From Symbiodinium natans (Eukaryota; Sar; Dinophyceae; Suessiales; Symbiodiniaceae): a stretch of 64,000 nucleotides of DNA. Location: positions 646,001 through 710,000 of the forward strand of contig CAJNDS010002091.1 of the NCBI GenBank assembly GCA_905221605.1, given 5' to 3'. Below the pieces are notes generated by a model, which worked only from the letters and a program-made list of their open reading frames with translations, searched no databases and was not told the DNA's origin. Made by a program: the position numbers and the translations under genes. This document shows positions 1-9,235 of this stretch, piece by piece. How positions within the stretch are numbered: position 1 is the stretch's first letter; each line of letters opens with the position of its first letter.

Positions 1-73
1 GAAGAAGCGACGGCCTACAGATTTCAAGTTTGAGGGCTGAGCCTTCAGGATACCCTTAAACCTGAAACCCTAC

Positions 74-136
74 GCCCAGAAGCCTCGAAAGTGTTCGGAT
101 TTGCGGCTGCAGCGTGTCACAGCATTTTGTGGCTTC
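74..136 (-). CDS. Candidate exon, 21 codons
   Basis: Acceptor ATCATAG precedes GAA; donor GTAGGGTTT follows. The frame is open throughout, with peptide EATKCCDTLQPQIRTLSRLL. The donor runs straight into telomere-like sequence. Confidence 0.6.
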
Positions 137-331
137 CTATGATTGAAGGATGTAGAGTCTAGGCCCCTAAGCCCTCAACTCTACACCCCAAACCCTAAAA
201 CCCTAAACACCTAAACCCAAGGCCCTAAACCCTAAGCCCTAAACCCTGAACCTGAACTCTAAACCCTAAACCCTAAACCAAAAACCCTAAACATCAAAAC
301 AAAACCCTTGGACCCTAAACCACCCTTCAAC

Positions 332-410
332 TTCCGAAGCTTGGAGGCATAGGCGGCCATGGCGCTCCGAAGACGATGTTCTCAAAGGTGGGATTGCTAC
401 CGAAGTACTC
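332..410 (-). CDS. Candidate exon between inverted telomere arrays
   Basis: Acceptor AATCCCAG, donor GTTGAAGG placed just before an in-frame stop. Peptide includes YFGSNPTFENIVFGAPWPP. A second frame is also open, so the frame is not certain. A CCCTAAA array lies at 190-320 and a TTTAGGG array at 425-475. Confidence 0.5.
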
Positions 411-659
411 CTGGGATTCAGGGGTATCCGGTTTAGGGTTTAGGGTTCAGGGTTTAGGGTTTGGGGTTTAGGGTCATCAAGGTTTATAGGGCTTGCGTGT
501 GACGTGCTGCGTGTTTGTTTTGTTCTTTTTTGTTGGGGGGGAGGACTGAAAGCGGGGCGTTTAGGGTTTGAGAATGTTTAGGGGAATGTACATGTTCTGG
601 CTTCACGGCTCTAGAATGCATGGGGCCGTTGCCGGGCTGTTGGGAATTTCAGGAGTTTA

Positions 660-782
660 AGGTTGCCTAGCTGGAGGTAGAGGGTGCTTATTAACCCCAC
701 TCAGGACTCTACTGATAACCTCATTTATCGTGAGATTACGGTACATAGGGGGCTTAGAAGTGGGTTTATAAGCACCCTGAAC
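660..782. mobile_element. Degenerate palindromic element
   Basis: The ends gagggtgcttattaacccc and gggtttataagcaccctg are imperfect inverted repeats around an AT-rich core. It resembles the GGAGGTTCATGGTAC family seen at 41.2 kb only loosely. Confidence 0.4.
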
Positions 783-879
783 CCCAAACCCTGAACAATA
801 AACCCTGAACAATAAACCCTGAAACCTAAACCCTAAACTCTAAACCCTAAACCCTGCCTAAGTAGGGTTTAAGGCTTGC

Positions 880-922
880 CGGAAGCTAGGTTCACGTAGT
901 AGGGTTCCTGGCCACCTTCAGG
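880..922 (-). CDS. Candidate exon with GC donor
   Basis: Acceptor CATGTCAG; donor GCAAGCC, the GC-type donor known from dinoflagellates. Peptide PEGGQEPYYVNLAS. Confidence 0.5.
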
Positions 923-1193
923 CTGACATGTTTGGCTGTAGAGATCCCTTAAAGGGCCGAGAGGTTTAGGGTTTAGGGTTTATAGGGTTTAGGGGGTTTA
1001 GGGTTTCGGGTTTGGGGTTTAGGGTTTGGGGTTTAGGGTTTAGGGCTCTAAGTTCACCCCCTAAAACCCTCGATAGCCTCACGCCCCAAAGCCCGCGGTT
1101 AGGCCCTAAAGCCTATGTACTTTCCCGCACCCCAACCCCTAAACCCTAAACCCTAAACCATGAACCCTGAACCCTAAACCCTAAACCCTAAAC

Positions 1194-1275
1194 CCCGGCC
1201 AGGCTCCATCTGCATGGACATCAGGACACAAAGGACCTCGGGTGTGCGCACAGCCCAAAGCGCATTCAGGGGCCT
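1194..1275 (-). CDS. Candidate exon
   Basis: Acceptor CAAAG before AGG; the donor is the start of a GTTTAGGG array. Peptide RPLNALWAVRTPEVLCVL continues to MEPGR. A second frame is also open. Confidence 0.6.
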
Positions 1276-1329
1276 CTTTGCTTGAGATGATTGATATGGG
1301 CAATGTTGCCCTATGGTGCTAAGATGATT

Positions 1330-1395
1330 ATGATTATGATTTTTATTATTATAATTATTATTAGTATATATATATACATATGTACGTATACATGT
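1330..1395. repeat. AT-rich simple repeat
   Basis: Runs of TTA/TTG followed by alternating TA and the imperfect palindrome acatatgtacgtatacatgt, inside an otherwise GC-rich stretch. Confidence 0.8.
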
Positions 1396-1544
1396 GCAGC
1401 CTAAACCCGGCGAATATAGGGGTCTATGGAATTCAAAGGTGTCGTTTGGGTAGCTTAGGTCATGGTCATATTAAGGGGCAACTACGCAGGCAGCTCTACT
1501 AGGCCTCATTTTCCGCTGGTGTGGGATTAGACCCTGATTTAGTA

Positions 1545-1668
1545 AACCCTAAACCCTAAGCCCTAAACCCTAAACCCTAAACCCTAAACCCTAAGCCCTA
1601 AACCCTAAACCCTAAACCCTAAGCCCTAAACCCTAAACCCTAAACCCTGAACCCTAAACCCGAAACCC
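1545..1668. repeat. CCCTAAA array
   Basis: About 17 units with CCCTAAG variants. It ends directly at the 3' edge of the candidate exon at 1667-1728. Confidence 0.9.
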
Positions 1669-1728
1669 TCAGAGAGCCCGAGGCCCGGACGTTGAGGAAA
1701 GCAAAGCAGGCTTCCAGCACGTTGAGCC
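1667..1728 (-). CDS. Candidate exon
   Basis: Acceptor GTCGGCAG; donor GTTTCGGG at the edge of the telomere array. Peptide LNVLEACFAFLNVRASGSL. Confidence 0.65.
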
Positions 1729-1984
1729 CTGCCGACTAAAGGTTCTGAGTTTAGCGTTTAGGGTTTAGGGTTTAGGGTTTAGGGTTTAGCAATCGCTTTG
1801 GCAGGTCTTTGTTGAAGGCTTGTAGGATTTAGGTTTAGGGTTTGGGTTTGGGTTGAGGGTTTGAAGGGTTCAGGGTTTGCAGGCTTTGGAACTTTGGGGT
1901 TTGCAGGGTTGAGGGTGGAGGGCTGAGGGCCGAGGGTTTAGGCTTTGTAGAAGTTAGAATTTAGGGAATTTAGGAATGTAAAGG

Positions 1985-2110
1985 TTCGACAACAGGCAGT
2001 GTTGGGGGGTGAACAAAGCAATCGCAGCATCCCCTGGGGAAGGCGAGTCTCTGCAAGAAGTATCACCCTGATCGAAACCTGGCATTCAAAAGGCGTTTGG
2101 GGCTTGGCTT
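1985..2110 (-). CDS. Candidate exon region, boundaries unresolved
   Basis: An open minus frame reads FECQVSIRVILLAETRLPQ then GMLRLLCSPPNTACC. Several AG acceptors (GAATGCCAG, TTGCAG, CCCCAG) are possible and no donor stands out. A further open stretch at about 2195-2265 reads DWTAINITALHLHP after TACCCAG. Confidence 0.4.
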
Positions 2111-2344
2111 GGGGAATTTTGGGGGTTCTAGGGTTTTTTGCGGGCGAAACCCTAAACCCTAAACCCCAAGATTTGGGGTTTGGGGTTCCGGGTGCAGGTG
2201 CAGGGCCGTGATGTTGATGGCTGTCCAATCCTGGGTACTCTCCATGGACAGGACCCTTCGTATGGCATGCCCTACAGAACCCGAGCATCAACCCTAAACC
2301 CGAAACACTAAACCCGAAACCCTAAACCCGAAACCCTAAGCCCC

Positions 2345-2421
2345 CATGGAAGGCCTTGATGGCGGTAGGGCTGCACCGCCAGGGACAGCGTGAAGTGGCT
2401 CGCGCACACTGCCAGCGCGAG
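2345..2421 (-). CDS. Candidate exon
   Basis: Acceptor GCTTGCAG; the exon ends in a G run leading to GGCTTAGGG. Peptide LALAVCASHFTLSLAVQPYR continues to QGLPW. Codon use is GC-rich at third positions, unlike the flanks. Confidence 0.65.
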
Positions 2422-2685
2422 CTGCAAGCCTTGGATTGGCTCGGGGTGCGTTCGGGTGTTTTAGGGGTTTTGGGTTTTTAGGCGTTTGGGGGTTTTAAGG
2501 GGTTTGGGGCTTTTAGGGGTTTAAGGTTTAGGGTTTTGGGTTTAGGGTTTAAGGTTTAAGTTAAGGTGTTAGCTGTAGAGTTCAGGGTTTCAGGGTTTAA
2601 GTCATGAAGGTTCGGTGGTCCCAATGCCCCCAGAGGCTACACAGCTTAGCAAGCCACAACAGCGGCCTGAGCTTTAGGGCAGGAG

Positions 2686-2706
2686 GGGGGGGGGGGGGGG
2701 GGGGGC
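2686..2706. repeat. Poly-G run on plus strand
   Basis: About 20 G in a row. On the minus strand this is a poly-C tract about 30 bases before an AG and an open island (2600-2670, peptide PLLWLAKLCSLWGHW). Confidence 0.9.
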
Positions 2707-3051
2707 GGGTGAGTTCAGGGTAATTACAGATTTTGAGGTTCCAAGAAGGATGAAAGGTGTCTAGCGTCTTGCGTATGTGTTTAGCGGCAGTACAATACTT
2801 TAGTTTTTTGTTGCTGCGCTAACATGTACGTCGGATAACTATACATTGACTCAACCTACATGCAACAAACAAACAGCAAGCTAAACTACAACAAAAAAAG
2901 CTGCGTTGGGAAAACCTGGTATGGCTTCCGGCTCAAGGTTTGGTTTTCGGGCTTAATGAGCTTGACTTAGAGCTTAACAACTGAACATACAAAGGTAAGT
3001 ATGCACAAGCAATCCCCTTGAAAAAGGGGAAAACAAGTCGGTGCAAGCAAC

Positions 3052-3124
3052 CTAGCGCAGGCCGGTGCGTCGTCTGCACCCAGAGCATACCCAAGGCAGT
3101 CTTATGTGCGAGGACGACAAGCTC
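3052..3124 (-). CDS. Candidate exon
   Basis: Acceptor ATCCAAG, donor GTTGCTTGC. Peptide ELVVLAHKTALGMLWVQTTH. Confidence 0.65.
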
Positions 3125-3263
3125 CTTGGATCAGAGCTGGGGGTTTCGATGTAAGGGTTTAGGGTTTAGGGCTTAGGGTTTAGGGTTTAGGTAATTAGGA
3201 TTTAGGGTTCAGGAGGCGTGGCTATCGAGGTTTGAAGACGTCCTTCTGTAAGGCTGTCCTTAC

Positions 3264-3321
3264 CATCAAACTCCGAGGAGACCAGTGCAGAGCCCCCTCT
3301 GCACTTACCCAGGCTCGTGCC
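3264..3321 (-). CDS. Candidate exon
   Basis: Acceptor CTTGCAG, good donor GTAAGGAC. Peptide GTSLGKCRGGSALVSSEFD. Confidence 0.6.
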
Positions 3322-3394
3322 CTGCAAGGGTTTAGGGTTTAGGGTTTAGGGTTTAGGGCCCCATAAAGCCTACATGAGCATGCCCTACTCAAAC

Positions 3395-3461
3395 TAGATC
3401 ATGGCAACCCCCCTGCCTGAGGCAATACACCGACTGAAGTCGAGACAGAAACGCCTTGATT
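3395..3461 (-). CDS. Candidate exon
   Basis: Acceptor AGTACAG, donor GTTTGAG. Peptide IKAFLSRLQSVYCLRQGGCH. Confidence 0.55.
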
Positions 3462-3544
3462 CTGTACTTCAAGGTTTAGGGCTTAGGGTTTAGGGTTTAG
3501 GGGTTAGGGTTTAGGGTTTAGGGTTTAGGGTTAGGGTTTAGGGT

Positions 3545-3622
3545 TCAAGCGGGCGTTGCTTTGAACGGGTCTTCTCGGGTTTGATCTTGCCACGCCAGAC
3601 CCGCACCCCACTACCCTCCCCC
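3545..3622 (-). CDS. Candidate exon, boundaries approximate
   Basis: The open frame VRVWRGKIKPEKTRSKQRPL is strongly basic. It lies after a pyrimidine-rich minus-strand stretch, and its 3' side abuts telomere repeats. Confidence 0.45.
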
Positions 3623-3879
3623 CCTCGTCGCCTCCCCAACTAGAGTGATGATGCGATCGAGTATCGTAAGTAAGTAGTAGTAACTCCAAGAGTCTGGAAT
3701 ACCCAATTAATTCGACTCTGGCGACATATCATCTATATATACGAGTAGCCCTAAACCCTAAAGCCAAAAGCTTGTACTTCAGGAAATCCATAAACCCTAA
3801 GACCTAAACCCCATATCCTAAACCCTAAACGCGAAACCCTAAACCCTAAACCCTAAACCCTAAACCCTAAACCCTACAC

Positions 3880-3942
3880 CAGGCGAAGTCTACTTCGCGC
3901 CCAAGCGGCCCAGAGGAAGGCCAGCAAGTCGGCGAGGCTCAT
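3880..3942 (-). CDS. Candidate exon, 21 whole codons
   Basis: Acceptor GAAACACAG, donor GTGTAGGGTTT. Peptide MSLADLLAFLWAAWARSRLR. CCCTAAA repeats occupy the low-coordinate side and TTTAGGG repeats the high side: a clean example of an exon between inverted telomere arrays. Confidence 0.7.
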
Positions 3943-4014
3943 CTGTGTTTCAGAGAAGGAGCTCATGGTCCTTCCAGGGTTTAGGGTTTAGGGTTTAGGG
4001 TTTAGGGTTTAGGG

Positions 4015-4123
4015 CTAGACCCAAGAGGAGCCTAGCAACAAACAGGGTCCCCTTGTTGATTGGGGCTCCAAAAGGGAACCTAAGCCCGAAAAAAGGGGAC
4101 TAAGGCCTTGCTCTGGGTCCTAG
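4015..4123. mobile_element. Palindromic element, CTAGACCCA family (copy 1)
   Basis: Inverted ends ctagacccaagag / ctctgggtcctag around a core with gggaacctaa. It has no coding capacity. Further copies lie at 23037, 32250, 34029, 35860, 44109 and 59833. Confidence 0.8.
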
Positions 4124-4143
4124 TCCGGGGCCTTCTCAGGATT

Positions 4144-4266
4144 CACAGTAATCTCCAAAAAGTTGGAACATCCTTATCCCCACACCCCAAAAGGTATACT
4201 ACAGGGAATCCCAGCTCTAATCATCCTTAAACCATGTTCCAACTTTCTGGAGTTTACTGTAGCTTC
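4144..4266. mobile_element. Imperfect palindrome
   Basis: acagtaatctccaaaaagttggaaca and tgttccaactttctggagtttactgt are inverted arms about 55 bases apart. It is a MITE-like hairpin found once in the window. Confidence 0.65.
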
Positions 4267-4532
4267 TAGGGTTTGAGGGTTTCAGGGTTGAGGGGTTTAG
4301 GGTTTCAGGGTCTAGGGTTCAGGGGGTTTCAGGGTGGAAGCCTCTAGAGTTGAGGGTTTCAGGGTTTTAGGCTTTAGGGCGCCGCGCGCCACTCGCGAGT
4401 TCGAAGCTGCGAAAACCCTGCAGACCCTACGTCGCTTTCAACCCGAAAGCAGAAAGCCCTAAACCCTAAACCCTAAACCCTAAACCCTAAACCCTGAACC
4501 CTGAACCCTAAACCCTCAACCCTACCTAACAC

Positions 4533-4591
4533 CTCGTCCTCAGCTCCACCAGCAGCTTCTCCAAGCGCCAGGTGAGGCGATCGTACGCAGC
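4533..4591 (-). CDS. Candidate exon
   Basis: Acceptor TTTTGGCAG with a pyrimidine-rich lead, donor GTGTTAGG. Peptide AAYDRLTWRLEKLLVELRT is helical and charged, with clear codon bias. One of the best-looking short exons. Confidence 0.7.
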
Positions 4592-4654
4592 CTGCCAAAA
4601 GTGGGCGCAGGGTTGGGCTTAGAGCTTAGGGTTTGGGGTTGAGGGTTCGGGGTT

Positions 4655-4750
4655 GGGATGTTCCCCTTAAACGAACAGTCCTTAATAGGAATTATAGTAC
4701 CCCCTACGATAATCCCTATTAAGGACCGTTCGTATAGAGGGGAACATCCC
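4655..4750. mobile_element. Palindromic element, GGGATGTTCCCC family (copy 1)
   Basis: A nearly perfect 96-bp palindrome with ends gggatgttcccctt / aggggaacatccc and inner arms cgaacagtccttaat / attaaggaccgttcg. Copies also at 25751, 39000, 42692, 50102 and 56329. Confidence 0.9.
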
Positions 4751-4795
4751 TAGTTGAAGGGTCTGGCGCCTAGGGTTACTTTTGGTAAACCCTCA

Positions 4796-4932
4796 ACTAC
4801 AAACTGCTTAAGAACCCCCGAAAACACAAAAAACACTCTTCCTCATAAGGGTAATTTGGGGATTATTACCTTTCATAGATTTTATGGGGGGGGGGTTCTG
4901 AACTACCATTTGCTTAATAAGCAAATAGTAGT
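4796..4932. mobile_element. Palindromic element, GCTTAAGAACCCCCG family (copy 1)
   Basis: Inverted arms actacaaactgcttaagaac and gcttaataagcaaatagtag with CCCCCG / GGGGGG inside. Related copies at 6080, 34849 and 47671. Confidence 0.7.
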
Positions 4933-5061
4933 CAATGCCCTGCTGGCCACGGCGTTGAGGCTACTCTCTCCGAGGATGTCTTGCAAGGCACTCTAGACCC
5001 TAAACCCTAAACCCTAAACCCCTAACCCTAAACCCCAAACCCTAAACCCCGAACCCTAAAC

Positions 5062-5121
5062 CCAGCATGGAAGTTCGTATGCATGCCAAGATGCGTACTC
5101 CACCGCAAGAGCCCTCCACAG
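5062..5121 (-). CDS. Candidate exon
   Basis: Acceptor GACTTAAG lies just after an in-frame stop; donor GGTTTAGGG. Peptide LWRALAVEYASWHAYELPCW. Confidence 0.6.
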
Positions 5122-5345
5122 CTTAAGTCGTCATGTCCGTACTGTCAGCTTTTTCTCGGGGGCTGAGCTTTTAGGGTCAGGGTTTAGGGTTTAGGGTGTA
5201 GGGTTTAGGGTTTAGGGTTTAAGAGTAGCAAAGTTGGCCTTCGGGTTGTGCTGGGGTGTTTGATCCCCAGAGGGGTTGAAGGTTGAAGGTTACCTCAACC
5301 CTAAACCCTCTAGACCCTGAACCCTACACCCTGCTTCCTCAGCAC

Positions 5346-5437
5346 CTCAGCTGTTTTCCAGCCGCCCTCGAGTTGTTGCTGTACATGCTGTACATTTTGT
5401 TGAAGGCCGCAGCGTGCATGGAAGCACGGGGACAAAC
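5346..5437 (-). CDS. Candidate exon
   Basis: Acceptor TATATGAG, donor GTGCTGAGG. Peptide includes AAFNKMYSMYSNNSRAAGKQ. Confidence 0.65.
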
Positions 5438-5594
5438 CTCATATACAGCCCCTTCTAGGGCTCACGTAGGGGGATATGTAAGGAGCCCCCTTAAGGAGCC
5501 CCTAACTCCCTGGTATCCCCAAGAAATCGAGCAAGCATACGCTGGGAGTGACCCCAGGCAGGTTGCGGAACAAGCTACGCGAAAAGGCAGCAGC

Positions 5595-5721
5595 CTAGCA
5601 GCCGCCGCCGTTTCGAGAGGCGAAGGTGTCAACTTCGAGAGGGTTCAGTTCGCTGACAACTTTCCTTGCGGGTTGCGTGTAGCTGGGCGCGAGGATGTCG
5701 AATCCTTGCAAGAGCATCGAG
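5595..5721 (-). CDS. Candidate exon, possibly a C-terminal exon
   Basis: Acceptor GTGGCTAG, then 41 open codons to a TAG stop. Peptide SMLLQGFDILAPSYTQPARK continues VVSELNPLEVDTFASRNG. No convincing donor lies before the stop, so this may be the end of a protein. A 155-codon plus-strand ORF overlaps but reads into telomere repeats at both ends. Confidence 0.6.
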
Positions 5722-5899
5722 CTAGCCACGGTTTAGGGTTTAGGGTTTAGGGTTTAGGGTTTAGGGTTTAGGATCCTAAACCCTGAATCGTTGAATGGGC
5801 CCTCGAACCAAAAAAAAGCAAGCCCCCCCCCCCCCCAAACTGCGGAAGAGCTGAACTCCAACCCAAAACAAACGGAAGTCCACAAGTGCTTGGCCCCAA

Positions 5900-5960
5900 A
5901 ACTACCACATATTGGCACCCATCTTCAGGTATGGACTCAGTGGGTATGATCCTTTATCAG
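5900..5960 (-). CDS. Possible exon
   Basis: Open minus frame EDGCQYVVVLGPSTCGLPF. No firm boundaries. Confidence 0.3.
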
Positions 5961-6079
5961 GTTTAGGGTTTAGAGTTTGGGGCTTGGGCTTCAGCTACCA
6001 ACCAGAAAACAAAAGAGTAGTTCTCTAAACTAGGTTTCCTTTCGGGGTCCCTAGAAATAGTACGGCTCACCTTACAGAA

Positions 6080-6195
6080 CTACTATTTGCTTAACTAGAT
6101 AGGAACACCTAAAGAATAAAAATAATAATCCTCTATTTCCCTTCTTAAGGAAGAATATTTTTAATTTTTCGGGTTCTTTAGCAATTCATTCGTAG
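6080..6195. mobile_element. Palindromic element, GCTTAAGAACCCCCG family (copy 2)
   Basis: Arms actatttgcttaac / ttagcaattcattcgtag with AT-rich middle; more diverged than the 4.8 kb copy. Confidence 0.55.
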
Positions 6196-6221
6196 AACAA
6201 GGACCAACCCCAAAAAGGACC

Positions 6222-6265
6222 TGCCCAAGAACAGAGGTGCAGTCTCACTCCGTGAGTTTCAGGTA
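6222..6265 (-). CDS. Possible short exon
   Basis: Acceptor CTTCGTCAG, donor GTCCTTTTT. Peptide LPETHGVRLHLCSWA. Confidence 0.45.
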
Positions 6266-6379
6266 GACTGACGAAGCAACTTTAGGGTTTTGGGGTTAGG
6301 GTTTAGGGTTCAGGGTTTAGGGTTTGGAGTTTAGGGTTTAGGGTTGAGGGTTTAGGATTTGGGGCTTCGGGTTTGAGTG

Positions 6380-6455
6380 TGAGCCTTTAGGAACAAACTC
6401 TCTGCAAACTGAGGAAAAAGGAGCCCCAGTAAGAACCACACATTGGTTGGGTGGC
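6380..6455 (-). CDS. Candidate exon
   Basis: A strong pyrimidine tract (TTTTTCCTTTTTCTCAG) leads into PPNQCVVLTGAPFSSVCRE. The 3' edge is uncertain. Confidence 0.55.
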
Positions 6456-6643
6456 TGAGAAAAAGGAAAAAGGGAATTCCCTGCCAACCCTGAACCCTAA
6501 ACTCTAAACCCTAAACCCTAAACTAAACCCTAAACCCTAAACCCTAAACCCTAAACCCTAAACCTTAAACCGCGCTAAACCACTGGCTGAGCTTTGAAGG
6601 AGCTAGGAGTGGGAAGGGAGAGGGGTGGGCGTCTGTACTGAAA

Positions 6644-6797
6644 GGATCAGGGGACTTAGAAAGCGGGGTTATAAGACAGGTTTAGGGTTTTAAGGTTTAG
6701 GGTTCTGGGTTTAGGGTTCAGGAAAAAGGTAACTATACTTTAATTCTAAGCCCAATTAAGGTACTTAAAACCCTACTTACTAAGTGCCCCGATCCTC
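6644..6797. mobile_element. Palindromic element, GGATCAGGGGACTTAG family with telomere units in the loop
   Basis: Ends ggatcaggggacttag / ctaagtgccccgatcc. Compared with the copy at 14080 it carries about 50 extra bases of TTTAGGG-like units. Third copy at 60553. Confidence 0.75.
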
Positions 6798-7001
6798 CAA
6801 GTAGTTATAGTACCTCAACGAAAAAGTGATATAACGGTTGTACAACTGCTCAGTAAACAAGCAACCTTCCCCCAACAAATTGTGGAACTAATCCCTGAAC
6901 AAACCGCCCCAATCCCTAAACCCTAAACCCTAAATCCCTAAATCCCAAATCCTAAACCCGAAGCTCTACACCCTGAACTCTAAACCCTGAGACTCCTTCA
7001 C

Positions 7002-7074
7002 CGTAGTACGCCGCCCAGTCGAAGCATGGATCGACGTTCTCACGCCTGAAGGCTTCGGCCATACGCTGGCCCTC
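7002..7074 (-). CDS. Candidate exon
   Basis: Acceptor GAACCTCAG, donor GTGAAGGAG. Peptide EGQRMAEAFRRENVDPCFDW then AAYY. 24 codons plus one base; strong codon bias. Confidence 0.72.
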
Positions 7075-7762
7075 CTGAGGTTCAGGGATTAGGGTTTTAG
7101 GGTTTAGGGTTTAGGGTTTAGGGTTTAGGGTTTAGGGTTTAGGGGGTTGAGGGATTATTGAGGACTTTTGGTAGGGTTTCGGGTTTAGGGTGTAGGGATT
7201 AGGGTGTAAGGCTAGGGTTTAGAGTTTAGGGTTTAGGGCTTGGGGCTTAGGGTTTACGGGGGGCTTAGGGTTTAGGACTTTTGGGCTCATGGATGTTGGT
7301 AGGGTTTTAAGATTTTTGGGGACATCTGGAAGGAATGAACTTCTGAAAGTGAGTGGTAGGATATGGGATGGAACCCAGCTATACAGCCCGCAAAGCCCAA
7401 AGCCCTTAACCCTAAGCCTAGGATTTCGGGATGAGGGTCTGAATCTGGACTTACACAATTTCAGGGTTTAGGGCATAGGGTTTAGGATTTGGGGTTTAGA
7501 CTTAAACCCCTAAACCATGCTGATAACAATCGTGGCTGGGGTTGGCTTCGGGGGGGGGGGGGGGGGTTGTTGTCACAACTTAAATGTCTATGGGTTAGTA
7601 GAGGCCCGGGTGAAAACCAACACCTTCAGGCCCCCTTAAGGCTCTAAACCTTAAGCCCCTCAGCCAAACCCTGAACCCTAAGCCCTAAGCTCTAAACCCG
7701 AAACTCTTAAGCCTAAACCCTAAAGCCTAAACATCCCTAAACCCTAAACCAAACCCTAAAAC

Positions 7763-7861
7763 CCTGGCTTGGGTGTGAATAAAGGAGAAAAGTCGACCCC
7801 CATGATGCAAAAACGCAAGGGCTACCCTCTCCTCTGGCGAAGCCGCAGGTGCCGAACTGGC
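7763..7861 (-). CDS. Candidate exon, 33 codons
   Basis: Acceptor TTGAACAG, donor GGTTTTAGGG. Peptide SPEERVALAFLHHGGRLFSF then IHTQAR. It starts in phase 0, matching the end of the exon at 8171-8254. A poly-C tract (minus) sits just upstream. Confidence 0.68.
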
Positions 7862-8170
7862 CTGTTCAAAACACCGGGGGGGGGGGGGGGGGTTTAGGGT
7901 TTAGGGTTTAGGGTTTAGGGTTTAGGGTTTAAGGTTTAGGGTTTCGGGTTTAGGGGGTGACAGGTGACAGGTGATATCGAGGCGTTGAGGCTATTAGGGC
8001 TTAGGGCGTTTAGGGTTTAGGGTTTAGGATTCCGTCCTACAACGGTACTTTGGGGCCCAAGTATATAATAGTAAGATGCATGCATGGAGCCTGAAGGTAA
8101 GTTGCTGTTTAGGGCTTTTTCGGGCTCAGCGTTTGGATGTGGCTGCTGCTGTTCCATTACCTCAAACTAC

Positions 8171-8254
8171 CCTCTCCCTGGGCTCCTGTTCGGAGCACTT
8201 CTGCCACGCCCTCTGTATGCGAGCTATGGCTACAGAACTCAGAATCTCAGACAT
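8171..8254 (-). CDS. Candidate exon, 28 whole codons
   Basis: Acceptor CTGCAAAG, donor GTAGTTTGAG. Peptide MSEILSSVAIARIQRAWQKC then SEQEPRER; a charged helix. Confidence 0.72.
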
Positions 8255-8469
8255 CTTTGCAGCTATCTACTCAACAGTGGGGGGCATATGAAATCTCATA
8301 GATGTAAAACCCGAACACCGAAAACCTAAACTGCCCAGGCCCTCAAACTCCCAGGCATGGGAAGACCTCAACCCTAAACCCAAAACCCTGAACCCTAAAC
8401 CCTGAACCCTGAACCCTGAACCCTCAACCCTCAACCCTCAACCCTAAACCCTAAACCCTAGACCCAAAC

Positions 8470-8572
8470 TTGGTTGGGGGGTGCGGCGTGTCGTGAATCG
8501 CCGGAGCTCCTCAAAATTGGGCCCACGTATCTGGCTTACGTGTATCTTTAGCCATGCGTTCAGGACTTCCAT
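8470..8572 (-). CDS. Candidate exon, possibly a start exon
   Basis: Begins ATGGAAGTC with no AG close upstream, so it could be a first exon. Reads MEVLNAWLKIHVSQIRGPNF then EELRRFTTRRTPQP. Donor GTTTGGGTC. Confidence 0.65.
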
Positions 8573-8651
8573 GGCGTGTACGGTTTACGGTTTAGGGGAT
8601 GAGGGTTCAGGGTTTAGGGTTCAGGAGTTTAAGGGCTAAGCGTTTAAGAAC

Positions 8652-8756
8652 TTTAGGTTGCTGTGCTGCTGCCGTGCTACGCATAGCTGCGGGAGACCAG
8701 TCCATGTGACATATTGGCTTGAAAAAGAGGGCACGGCACTGCGTGCACGAGACATG
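8652..8756 (-). CDS. Candidate exon
   Basis: Acceptor CCTGTTCAG, donor GTTCTTAAAC. Peptide MSRARSAVPSFSSQYVTWTG then LPQLCVARQQHSNLK. Confidence 0.62.
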
Positions 8757-8867
8757 CTGAACAGGGTTTAAGGTTGAGGGTTTAGGGTTTAGGGTTTACG
8801 GTTTAGGGTTTAGGGTTTAAGGACTATCTTGATGAGATCTCAGGCATGGGATTCTCACTGTGCAACC

Positions 8868-8920
8868 TTCCCATCGCCTTCGCCACCGCCGTCTTCTGCC
8901 GAGCGCCCTGGCCGTAAAGA
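8868..8920 (-). CDS. Possible short exon
   Basis: Acceptor TACGGCCAG, donor GTTGCACAG. Peptide GARQKTAVAKAMG. Confidence 0.45.
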
Positions 8921-9235
8921 CTGCCGTCCGGCCGCTGGAACCTTGCACCACAGATGGTTGGCTTGGGCCCGAAGCCCTGAACCCCCTAACCCTAAACCCG
9001 AAACCCTAAACCCTGAGCCCTAAACCCTAAACCCTGAACCCTAAACCCTAAACCACAAGGGTTCAGGGTGCCCACGATGTTCTGAAGGCTCCATGTCCTA
9101 CAGCTTACCCCACACACCGCCTTTGCCAACCCCAAACCCTAAACCCTAAACCCATCATCTGGAGCACTGCTTCGAGGTTCATGGGTAGTTATAAGTGGGC
9201 CTACGGGTCCATGTACCTGAATCTCCTACAACGGT

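Noticed and set aside
5283-5750. 155-codon plus-strand ORF
   Set aside because: It starts and ends in telomere-like repeats, and two minus-strand exons with splice sites explain the same bases better.
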